From UBA1479 sp040221095 (lineage in GTDB: Bacteria > Pseudomonadota > Alphaproteobacteria > Rhodospirillales > Casp-alpha2): 64,000 nt of DNA. Shown here one piece after another: positions 26,863-35,688 of the stretch (its first letter is position 1; each line of letters opens with the position of its first letter). The stretch spans positions 310,001 through 374,000 of the forward strand of contig JAVJVP010000008.1 in NCBI GenBank assembly GCA_040221095.1, in the 5' to 3' direction. The notes under the pieces were generated by a model, which ran no database searches, had not been told where the DNA came from, and saw nothing but the letters and a program-made list of their open reading frames with translations. The translations under genes and the position numbers were made by a program.

Positions 26863-27945
26863 TCACACCCCATACTTATCGACGGCCCGCACGTTCCATT
26901 CAATGCCGATGCCGGGTTTATCCGTAGGGCGGCAATGGCCGTCGGTCACGGGCAAGGGGTCCGTCAGGATCGGCGCGGCCCAGTCCACGTATTCCAGCCA
27001 GTGCCGCGTCGGCGTCGCCGCCAGAAGATGCACGCTGACTTCCGGGTACAGGTGGCTCGACAGCGGCAGATGCGCCGCCGCCGCCAGCTTGGCCGCGCCC
27101 AGCCAGCCGGTGACGCCGCCGATCTTACCGGCGTCGGGCATGAAGTAGTCGCAGCCGCCGGCGGCCATGCATTTCGCCATTTCGCCGGGGAACCAGCAGT
27201 TCTCCCCCGTCTGGATTTTCGTCTGCACCACGGCGCGCAGCGCCGCATGGCCGTAGAAGTCGTCGTAATGGACCGGCTCCTCGACCCAATAGAGCCCCTC
27301 GCCGTCCAGCGCCTTGACCCGGCGGATGGCCTCCTCGACCTCCTGGCTCTGGTTGTAATCGCTCATCAGAGGCGCGTCGGGGCCGATCGCCGCCCGCACG
27401 GCCCGCGTCACCGCGACATCCTCTTCCAGGGTCGGATAGCCCAGGCGGACTTTCACGGCACCGAAGCCTTCGTCCAGCAGGTCACGGGCTTCCTTGCCCG
27501 CCGCCTCGGCTCCGATCATGCCGAGGCCTTTGGAATTGTAGGCGGGCGTGGCGGCCGCCTCGGCCCCCAGCGCCTTGTACAGCGGCAGGCCCTTGGCCTT
27601 GGCCGCCGCGTCCCACAGCGCCATGTCGAGGCCGGAAATCGCCTGTCCCGCCGCCCCTTTGGCCCCCGCCAGGCGAAACGCCGCCCATAGATCGGCCTGC
27701 ACCGCCGCCGGATCGAGCGGCCTGCCTTTGACCTTTTCGGCCAGCACCTCGTACATGGCCATGATCGGCTTCAGCGCCCAGGCGTGATAGGCGAAGGAAT
27801 AGGCGCGGCCCGTGATGCCGCCCGACGTTTCCACATCGACCAGCACCAGGGGGGCTTCCGACACCGCGCCGCCCGCCGTCGCCAGCGGCCGGCGCATGGG
27901 CACGACCACGGGGCGGGCGCGGAGGGCGGTGATGGTCTCGGTCAT
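26863..27945 (-). CDS. Mandelate-racemase-like enolase-superfamily enzyme
   Basis: A 360-residue barrel enzyme aligning with mandelate racemase without gaps at a +1 offset. Metal ligands are D196, E222 and E248 (SDYNQS, VEEP, GENCW). The Asp-His dyad is D271 and H298 (MPDAGKIGG, SSHLYPEVS) and the electrophilic Glu is E318 (HWLEYVDW). The KxK motif that carries the S-specific base is here K165-V-R167, so the second Lys is replaced by Arg. It should abstract an alpha proton from a 2-hydroxyacid; true racemisation is doubtful. Its ATG overlaps the fetB stop. Confidence 0.85.
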   Translation of the reverse strand: MTETITALRARPVVVPMRRPLATAGGAVSEAPLVLVDVETSGGITGRAYSFAYHAWALKPIMAMYEVLAEKVKGRPLDPAAVQADLWAAFRLAGAKGAAGQAISGLDMALWDAAAKAKGLPLYKALGAEAAATPAYNSKGLGMIGAEAAGKEARDLLDEGFGAVKVRLGYPTLEEDVAVTRAVRAAIGPDAPLMSDYNQSQEVEEAIRRVKALDGEGLYWVEEPVHYDDFYGHAALRAVVQTKIQTGENCWFPGEMAKCMAAGGCDYFMPDAGKIGGVTGWLGAAKLAAAAHLPLSSHLYPEVSVHLLAATPTRHWLEYVDWAAPILTDPLPVTDGHCRPTDKPGIGIEWNVRAVDKYGV

Positions 27946-28751
27946 TGGTCGGCTCCTTGAATGCGGTCGAGGCGCAGGCGATGGCGCGGGTCGGTGATGC
28001 GCCAGACGGCGGCATAGATGGCCAGGACGGCGCCGATGCCCGTCGCCCCGCCGATCAGGAACATCACCAGAATCTGGTACTTCACGGCCTCCACCGGGTC
28101 GGCGCCGGCCAGGATCTGGCCCGTCATCATGCCCGGCAGGGACACCACCCCGGTCGCCGCCATGGAATTGATGGTCGGCATCAGGGCCGTCTTCAACGCC
28201 CGGCGGATGAAGGGACGCAGCGCCACCTCGCGCGGATGGCCCAGGGCGATCTGCGCCTCGACCGCCCAGCGTTCGCGGGTCACCGTGTTGAACAAGGTGT
28301 TGAGGCCCAGGCTGATCCCGGTCATCGCATTGCCCAGGATCATGCCCAGGATGGGCACCGCATAGCGGGCGTCCCACCAGGGATCGGGCTTGAGCTGCGT
28401 CGTCAGGGCGAGGCAGGTGACCGAAATGGCCGCGAAGGTCATGGTCGACACGCCGATGCCGTAGGACCACCAGCCGGTCAGCTTGCGGTCCTGGCGGCTC
28501 ATGATCTCGTAGCCGGCGAAACCGACCATGATCGCCACCACGCCGAGCGTCAGCCAGGGCGACTGCTGCGCGAACAGGGCCTTGAGGACCAGGCCGACCA
28601 GCAGCAGCTGCACCGTCATGCGGAGGGCGGCGATGGCGAGCGAGCGGGTGATGCCGAGGCCGAGCCACAGGGAAATTCCGCCGTTGATGACCAGCAACAG
28701 GGCCGCCAGGGCCAGGTCGAGGGTCGACAGAGGAATGGCCTGGCCGGTCAT
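27942..28751 (-). CDS. fetB: FetB-type (UPF0014) ABC transporter permease
   Basis: A 269-residue membrane protein with about seven helices and UPF0014/FetB motifs: GGISLWLGLGITRSLAIAALR, split here as GGISLWLGLGITRSL then AIAALRMTVQLLLVG, and PILGMILGNAMTGISLGLN, with MAATGVVSLPGMMTGQILAG near the end. FetAB in E. coli exports iron and protects against oxidative stress; other homologues are uncharacterised. It overlaps fetA by ATGA and overlaps the racemase-like gene, so the four genes are one operon. Confidence 0.88.
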   Translation of the reverse strand: MTGQAIPLSTLDLALAALLLVINGGISLWLGLGITRSLAIAALRMTVQLLLVGLVLKALFAQQSPWLTLGVVAIMVGFAGYEIMSRQDRKLTGWWSYGIGVSTMTFAAISVTCLALTTQLKPDPWWDARYAVPILGMILGNAMTGISLGLNTLFNTVTRERWAVEAQIALGHPREVALRPFIRRALKTALMPTINSMAATGVVSLPGMMTGQILAGADPVEAVKYQILVMFLIGGATGIGAVLAIYAAVWRITDPRHRLRLDRIQGADQ

Positions 28752-29335
28752 GCCGACAGCCTGCCTTGCTTCATGGTCAGCAGCCGCTTGCCGAGCCGCG
28801 CCGCCTGATCCTTGGCATGGGTCGCCAGGATGACGATGCCGCCGTCCATCAGGAAGTCATGGACCACGCCCTCGACCAACGCCGTCGCCGCCTGATCCAA
28901 GGCCCCCGTGGGCTCGTCCAGCAGCAGCACGCGCGGCCCCCGGTCGAAGGCCCGGGCGATGGCCAGGCGCTGGCGCTCGCCGGTCGACAGGCGGGACACG
29001 GGCCAGGTCAGGGCGTCAGCCTTGAAGCCCAGGCGGCGGAGCACGCCGGTGACCGCCTCCGGGTCCTCGAAATGATCGCCGACCCGGTCTTCCCACCAAC
29101 CCGATTCCGGGCCCACGTACATCACCTGGCGGCGCCATTGCGGGCCGGTCATGGACATGCGCTCGTGCCCGTCCAGGGTGATTTCGCCTTCGGCCGGGTC
29201 GAGGTCGGCCAGGGCGCGCAGCATCAGGCTTTTCCCCGAACCGGACGCCCCCATGACGGCGATGCAGTCGCCCGCCTCCAGGTCCAGGTCGTCGACCTGC
29301 ACCAGGCGGGCGTGAAGATTTCGGATCGACAACAT
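28748..29335 (-). CDS. fetA: FetA-type ABC transporter ATP-binding protein
   Basis: A compact 195-residue ATPase. Walker A is G29-ASGSGKS, the signature is LSTGERQRLAIARAF, Walker B is VLLLDEPTGALD and the switch His is in ILATHAKDQ. The length fits the FetA/YbbL group. It energises FetB in the inner membrane. It heads the operon; the promoter must lie in the 68 bases to the nuclease-like gene or further upstream. Confidence 0.9.
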   Translation of the reverse strand: MLSIRNLHARLVQVDDLDLEAGDCIAVMGASGSGKSLMLRALADLDPAEGEITLDGHERMSMTGPQWRRQVMYVGPESGWWEDRVGDHFEDPEAVTGVLRRLGFKADALTWPVSRLSTGERQRLAIARAFDRGPRVLLLDEPTGALDQAATALVEGVVHDFLMDGGIVILATHAKDQAARLGKRLLTMKQGRLSA

Positions 29336-29403
29336 GCGGGGATATTAGGGGGCGGCCCGGGGCGTGGCGACCGAATAATCGGGCCGGATTACTTGGCGCC
29401 AGG

Positions 29404-29889
29404 TTACTTCGCACCGGCCTCCCACAGGCCGCGGCGCTGGGCCTTGGCCTGGGCTTCGTGGCCGGTATAGCGTTCCGTCGCCGCGGCGTCGGCCCTGGCG
29501 AAGCCATTGGCGACCATGTGCTGGCCGATGTCGTCGTCGCCGACGAAGCATTGCGCCACGATCACCCCGCCGAACTTGCTGGCCTTTTCCTCGCAGCGGA
29601 TCTCGCTGGTCTTGACCTTTTCCTGCAGTTGCGCGGCGGCATACAGGCCGCAGCGCACCATCCGGCCCGAGGGATGCGGGCACAACTGATCCAGGCCGAA
29701 GGCGGTGATCCCCCAAAGATCGATGATCTGACCTTCGGCGCATTTCGTATGGCGGCGCGTGCCGCCGATCATCAGCGTGTCGCCGTCCATCACGCAGGCG
29801 CGCCCCTTCAGCTTGTCGGCCTCGCCGTCGGGCGAGCAGGCAAGCAACGGGAACAAAAGGCAAGCCGTTACGATCAAACCGTTTTTCAT
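29404..29889 (-). CDS. Thermonuclease-fold lipoprotein, apparently catalytically degenerate
   Basis: A 161-residue lipoprotein (lipobox PLLAC, Cys18) with a staphylococcal-nuclease-like domain: VMDGDTLMIGG, MVANGFARADAAATERY and QRRGLWEAG are family landmarks. The catalytic strand normally reading RLWGIDAPE is IDLWGITAFG, losing the Arg, Asp and Glu, and the YGR landmark is FGG, losing the second Arg. It is therefore probably inactive as a nuclease. Six Cys residues remain for disulfides. The gene is divergent from thiC, and the TPP riboswitch lies in the shared gap. Confidence 0.75.
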   Translation of the reverse strand: MKNGLIVTACLLFPLLACSPDGEADKLKGRACVMDGDTLMIGGTRRHTKCAEGQIIDLWGITAFGLDQLCPHPSGRMVRCGLYAAAQLQEKVKTSEIRCEEKASKFGGVIVAQCFVGDDDIGQHMVANGFARADAAATERYTGHEAQAKAQRRGLWEAGAK

Positions 29890-29997
29890 GGCGGCAATAT
29901 TACCAGAATCCGATACGCCCCGCGATATGGCCGAAAGGCAACCCCGCCCAAGACGGAATCCCTTGACCTCGCCCGCGTTAACCCTCAGATTCCCCCT

Positions 29998-30125
29998 GTT
30001 CCGACGGGGGGCCCCGATAGGGGGCTGAGATTCCGACGGTCGTCCGAAGCTTGCAAAAGCGTAGGAGGACAACGCGGTGACCCTTCGAACCTGATCCGGA
30101 GCGATACCGGCGTAGGGAACGGAAC
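29998..30125 (+). ncRNA. TPP riboswitch (THI element)
   Basis: The conserved THI core is readable: GGGGGCTGAGATT at 30020-30032, GTGACCCTTCGAACCTGATC at 30077-30096 and ATACCGGCGTAGGGAACGG at 30104-30122. P1 is formed by GTTCC at 29998 and GGAAC near 30116-30125. A variable helix lies between. Downstream, CCCCCAAAGGGG with a pyrimidine- and T-rich run (30125-30154) may form the expression platform. It precedes thiC by about 100 bases, as expected for thiamine feedback. Confidence 0.95.
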
Positions 30126-30224
30126 CCCCAAAGGGGCTCTCTTATTCTATTTTCCCTAGGCGCCGTTGGTTATCCGGATCGCATGAGCGACCATTCGATA
30201 ACGCGACCTTGGGAGTCCTGATCC

Positions 30225-32069
<1,845 letters not shown>

Positions 32070-32130
32070 CCGTCACCCGCGACGCCTGGCGTCCACCACC
32101 AAGTTAGCACCCGGGATAGCCCCGGGACGA

Positions 32131-32165
32131 AAGGCCGCGTATCCTTGGATGCGCGGCCTTTTTGG
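32131..32165 (+). terminator. Rho-independent terminator after thiC
   Basis: AAGGCCGCG at 32131 and CGCGGCCTT at 32152 form a 9-base stem with a 12-base loop, followed by TTTTT. It lies 61 bases after the thiC stop. Confidence 0.88.
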
Positions 32166-32196
32166 TGGATGCGAGCGACCCCAAACAACACAATTG

Positions 32197-33672
32197 TTAT
32201 TGTAGAATAACTGAGGCTCGTTCTAGTCTGGAGTACACAGTTGCTAACAAGCTGCCCGGCTCAGGGGCGCCGACCGCTGACCGCAAATGATTTCGGACAT
32301 AACGAAGATTTTGATGCCTTGCCCGGTCTTTCGGCTGCATTCTTTGCATAGGGCCCCCGAAATTTTCTTCTATACCGTCTAGTATATCCTCAACTTTTCT
32401 AAGCTGATCTTTTCCCTTTTCCCAATCATCGATAATCAAATTTAGCTCTAGTGGTCCATTAAAAAGTAGAGGACATGGCAAAGGGGCTAATGCTTTTAAT
32501 AGAATTTCTCTAGAGTTCGCGAAATTTCCCCGTCGCAGACAAAGTTCTCGGCATTCATCTGGGTAAATCTCTTTTAGAACCACAAGAAAACCAAGGACCG
32601 GACAGTAAGGAATTTGACCCTCCGGGGCCGACCGTATGACTAAATTAATCTCTGTAAAGCACCGGATTTGTTGCCTTGGTGACAAGCCGAAATAACTTGC
32701 AGTTTCAGCAAACCATGACACCAACGTAAGTGGGTTGGAGAAATCGTTGTCCACTGCAGGGTCTTCAAAACATGAAGCTCCCTCAATGCCGTATAGAGAC
32801 ATCAGATAAGTAGCGAACGCATAATAGTCGGGCACAGGCAACTGAAGACGCCAGTCGAAAAACCGAGAAAAATATCCTGGGCCGTTCATATCTGACCCAT
32901 ATATCGTTTTCACTGTTTCGCGGAGTTGAGTTTCGTCGACCGCAAGGATGAAAATAACGCCAGGAACGGAGAACAGGTGTTTTATCGACTCTAGTACCTC
33001 CAGAGCATAGTTCGGGCGGCACCGGTCGAGTTCATCAACGAATATGATCAGCTTTCGCTTTGCGGGCTCTTCCTCGTTTTTCGTCAAATCAACGACTAGG
33101 TCTTCGACTTCATTCCTGAAAGACACCATTGACCGTTCGCCTGCTTCTTGTGCAGCGAGTGCTTCTATCGCCAATGCCGAGGTCAGATTTTGAATGTCTT
33201 CTTCTTTTAACTCGAAATCCTTGAGCGCCTGTAATTCCTCTTCACCAAGGAATTTTCGGACTGCAGCACGAGCGAGCATCGGGGCAGCTTGATGCCTTAG
33301 GAACCCACCGGACTTTTTCGCTAAATTACCAATTCGAGATTTTATGCTTTTCTGGATCGCGCCCTTGGTTTGCCTAATCAGTTGGGACTTTAGAGAAGAC
33401 ATGAACGCAGCAAGGGCATTCTCGGAAAAATCGCTCTCCCATGCATTGAAGTAGGCAGTTTTGAAGCCACGATTATTCAGGTCATGCTGCCAACGTCGGA
33501 CAAAATCTGTTTTTCCCATCCCGTATTCAGCATTTAAGCTGATGACGAACGGTTGATCGATGCTCGCAATTATAGGCGTGAGGTATTCGGCAGTTTGCTG
33601 CCGCTTTAACTTATCGCCCCGCCACGGTTCATCAGGGTCAATATCGTAATCATCATGCTTTTTTAAAATCAT
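32197..33672 (-). CDS. KAP family P-loop NTPase
   Basis: A 491-residue ATPase with Walker A NAEYGMGKTDF (K54), a long helical insertion (about 85-200) and Walker B IIFVDELDRCRP (208-220), the KAP signature, followed by LEVLESIKHLFSVPGVIFIL. KAP NTPases include phage-exclusion PifA and animal Kidins220; bacterial ones often sit in accessory or defence islands. No transmembrane helix is seen in the insertion. The coding DNA is visibly AT-rich compared with both neighbours, indicating transfer. It sits alone between the thiC terminator and another terminator, with a start at 33672 (MILKKHDDYD). Confidence 0.85.
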   Translation of the reverse strand: MILKKHDDYDIDPDEPWRGDKLKRQQTAEYLTPIIASIDQPFVISLNAEYGMGKTDFVRRWQHDLNNRGFKTAYFNAWESDFSENALAAFMSSLKSQLIRQTKGAIQKSIKSRIGNLAKKSGGFLRHQAAPMLARAAVRKFLGEEELQALKDFELKEEDIQNLTSALAIEALAAQEAGERSMVSFRNEVEDLVVDLTKNEEEPAKRKLIIFVDELDRCRPNYALEVLESIKHLFSVPGVIFILAVDETQLRETVKTIYGSDMNGPGYFSRFFDWRLQLPVPDYYAFATYLMSLYGIEGASCFEDPAVDNDFSNPLTLVSWFAETASYFGLSPRQQIRCFTEINLVIRSAPEGQIPYCPVLGFLVVLKEIYPDECRELCLRRGNFANSREILLKALAPLPCPLLFNGPLELNLIIDDWEKGKDQLRKVEDILDGIEENFGGPMQRMQPKDRARHQNLRYVRNHLRSAVGAPEPGSLLATVYSRLERASVILQ

Positions 33673-33769
33673 AGTCCGCCTCACACAGCCCGTTTCTAGT
33701 GAGGTGTAATATACGCAGACCATTCAGCTTATACGATATGGCTGTATTACACTCCTCTTGCACCAACGC

Positions 33770-33797
33770 AAAAAGGCCGGGCAATGCCCGGCCTTTT
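33770..33797. terminator. Bidirectional intrinsic terminator
   Basis: AAAAAGGCCGGGC-AAT-GCCCGGCCTTTT: an 8-base perfect stem with A and T tracts on both sides. It terminates the minus-strand decarboxylase operon and lies just upstream of the KAP gene promoter. Confidence 0.88.
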
Positions 33798-33817
33798 CTT
33801 TGTCTGGGTTGCGACGA

Positions 33818-34399
33818 TCAAGCCCCGAGATACGCATTCCGAAACGCGATCCGGCATTCCGCCGGGTTGAAGTTGCGTTTGAACGCCGTGGGGTCGCCAG
33901 GGAGCACGCGGCACCACAGGAAGCGGGGGCCGGGCTGGTTGCGGATGAAGGCCTGGGCATCCGCGATCTGTTCGGCCGAGGCGATTTCCAGGACGCTGGG
34001 AATGCCCGACCCCTGGGCGATCATCGCCAGGTTGGTGCGCTGGGCCGTGTGGCCTTCCTGGCCGCCGGTCTCGCCATGGGTGCCGTTGTCGATGCAGACG
34101 ATGGTGAGGTTCGCGGGCCCCTGGGTCGCCACCGTGTTGAGGGAGCCCAGGCCCATCTGCAGTTCACCATCACCGGTGATGACGGCGACCTGTTTTTCCG
34201 GGGCCGAGAGGGCCATGCCCAAGCCCGTGGCCACGGCCGAGCCCATGCAGCCGGCCATGGTGAACAGATTGGGGCCGTCGTTGGTCAGCCCGGCGGCGTC
34301 CTTGGACGAGCCGGCCAATCCGGAAACGAACAACCAGTTGTCCTTGTCCGGGAAAAGGGGGGCGAGAAGCTCGCGGCGGTCCAGCGTAATCTTAGTCAT
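33818..34399 (-). CDS. TPP-dependent decarboxylase, beta (TPP-binding) subunit, sulfopyruvate/phosphonopyruvate decarboxylase-like
   Basis: A 193-residue protein homologous to the C-terminal half of ThDP enzymes. The TPP/Mg motif is GDGELQMGLGSLNTVATQG, closing with IDNGTHGETGG. Its GLAGSSKDAAG start matches ComE/sulfopyruvate decarboxylase beta and phosphonopyruvate decarboxylase. With the alpha subunit upstream on the same strand it forms a split enzyme that decarboxylates a 3-carbon keto acid. The exact substrate (sulfopyruvate, phosphonopyruvate or another) is not decidable here. 200 bases separate it from its partner, and a repeat occupies that gap. Confidence 0.8.
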   Translation of the reverse strand: MTKITLDRRELLAPLFPDKDNWLFVSGLAGSSKDAAGLTNDGPNLFTMAGCMGSAVATGLGMALSAPEKQVAVITGDGELQMGLGSLNTVATQGPANLTIVCIDNGTHGETGGQEGHTAQRTNLAMIAQGSGIPSVLEIASAEQIADAQAFIRNQPGPRFLWCRVLPGDPTAFKRNFNPAECRIAFRNAYLGA

Positions 34400-34448
34400 A
34401 GGATCATTTCTCCCACATGCGGCGAGGTTCGCCGCAACCTAGTAATCG

Positions 34449-34556
34449 GACACAGAGAACACAGAGGAATCACAAAGGGCACAGAGAAGAAAAGCGGCGC
34501 CTGCGGCGCGGAGAATATCTCTGTGGTCTCTGTGCATTCTCTGTGCCCTCTGTGTC
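34449..34556. repeat. CACAGAG-type intergenic inverted repeat
   Basis: Left arm GACACAGAGAACACAGAGG and right arm CCTCTGTGTC with internal TCTCTGTGG, TCTCTGTGC and TTCTCTGTGCC units; each arm contains several CACAGAG heptamers. This matches the look of dispersed CACAGAGAACACAGAG-type repeats in proteobacterial genomes. It is inserted between the two subunit genes of the decarboxylase and could form a long transcript hairpin. Confidence 0.7.
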
Positions 34557-34599
34557 TCATTAATCAGTCGAAACCGTCCGCGGCCCCGCCGAGACGGTC

Positions 34600-35121
34600 T
34601 CAGAACGCCTTCGCGCCCAGGAACTTCTGGGTCAGGATCAGGGCCGCACCCTGACAGTTGCGGAAAGCGGCGTTGATGGCGGCCTGGGCGGCGGCCTCGA
34701 GCTCGTCGCGGCGGTCGACATGGAACACCGCCACGCCCATGGCCTCCAAAATCTTATCGACGGCCTGGCCCATGGGGTACTGCCAGGGGTTCTGCTCGCC
34801 GTAATCGCCGCGCATGGAGACCATCATCAGACAGGGAAAATTGCCGCCCTTGGAAAAGCTGAGATAGTTGGGGCAATTGCCGACGCCCGACGACTGCATC
34901 ATCAGCACCGACTTCTTGCCGACCAGATCGGCGCCCGCCGCCATGGCGACGCCCTCTTCCTCGGTGGTCAGCAGGACCAGGCGGGTTTCGTTGTCTTCCT
35001 CGGCCAGTTCGGCCAGACGCGCGTTGCCGGCGTCGGGGATATAGGTGAACAGGTCGACGCCCGCGTCCTTGAACTGACGGAACAGAACCTGCGACCACTC
35101 GTCGTGGGGATGCTTGGACAT
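34600..35121 (-). CDS. TPP-dependent decarboxylase, alpha subunit, sulfopyruvate/phosphonopyruvate decarboxylase-like
   Basis: A 173-residue N-terminal (PYR) half of a split ThDP enzyme: FTYIPDAGNARLAELAEE, the glutamate-containing TTEEEGVAMAAGADLVGK, and MMQSSGVGNCPNYLSF. The Glu in the EEEG segment is the one that activates the thiamine ring. It pairs with the beta subunit downstream. The start at 35121 (MSKHPHDEWSQVL) follows a GGAGGAA ribosome site. An ATTGTATACAAT palindrome lies 67 bases upstream. Confidence 0.8.
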   Translation of the reverse strand: MSKHPHDEWSQVLFRQFKDAGVDLFTYIPDAGNARLAELAEEDNETRLVLLTTEEEGVAMAAGADLVGKKSVLMMQSSGVGNCPNYLSFSKGGNFPCLMMVSMRGDYGEQNPWQYPMGQAVDKILEAMGVAVFHVDRRDELEAAAQAAINAAFRNCQGAALILTQKFLGAKAF

Positions 35122-35187
35122 CTTTGGTGTTTCCTCCCTAGTCCGGCTTAGGCCGGTTGCGGGCGTTTTGGCCGCCCTTTCATCGTC

Positions 35188-35199
35188 ATTGTATACAAT
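35188..35199. promoter_or_regulatory. ATTGTATACAAT palindrome upstream of the decarboxylase operon
   Basis: A perfect 12-base palindrome in the divergent gap between the alpha-subunit gene (minus) and a Cys-rich exported protein gene (plus). Its core is identical to the site at 21755-21764 before the TauD-family dioxygenase. It is the kind of site bound by GntR/FCD repressors. Confidence 0.55.
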
Positions 35200-35313
35200 C
35201 CCGGCGAGCCGGACGGAACCCCCCTCGTGGCTGGCACCACCTACCCGGTTTCCGCCTGGGCCCGCCCGCGCTACCATGAAATATCGACGCCATTGAAAGA
35301 CGGGAGCCGCCCC

Positions 35314-35646
35314 ATGAAACGCCTGTTCGCCGCCCTGGCCATCGCCGCCCTGATTTTTGCCCTGCCCGCCACGGTCAGCGCCCATGACACGGGCAAGCTG
35401 CACTTCCACGGCGCGCAGCTGGGACAAAACCCGGGCCACGTTTGCTTCAGAAACTGCATCGAACAGAACGGCACGGACGCCAAGGCGTCCTGCGCCATGC
35501 AATGCGGCGTGGCGGGAAATGCGGGGCAAGGCATGGGACAGGGGCAACGGGACTGCGGCACGCTGTTCAAGGAATGCCGCAAGGCCTGCGGGTCCGACAA
35601 GGCCTGCCAGACCCAGTGCCGCGAGGCACGCAAGCAGTGTTACTAG
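35314..35646 (+). CDS. Cys-rich exported protein of unknown function
   Basis: A 110-residue secreted protein. The signal peptide is MKRLFAALAIAALIFALPA, with likely cleavage in ATVSA-HD. The mature 87 residues contain ten Cys, many in CxxxC spacing (CFRNC, CAMQC, ECRKAC, CQTQC), and a Gln/Gly-rich linker (GNAGQGMGQGQ). The pattern suggests disulfide-linked helical hairpins or metal binding in the periplasm. There is a short His segment (LHFHG) after the signal peptide. No family is recognised. A GGGAGCC ribosome site precedes the ATG. Confidence 0.72.
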   Translation: MKRLFAALAIAALIFALPATVSAHDTGKLHFHGAQLGQNPGHVCFRNCIEQNGTDAKASCAMQCGVAGNAGQGMGQGQRDCGTLFKECRKACGSDKACQTQCREARKQCY

Positions 35647-35688
35647 GTTAGGGCCGCCGTTCGCCCCTACTTGCCGGACAGGATGTCC

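Noticed and set aside
26863..28668. A 601-codon open frame spanning the racemase-like gene and fetB
   Set aside because: The upstream half is an artefact of GC-rich antisense-like coding; fetB lies there in another frame with clear family motifs.
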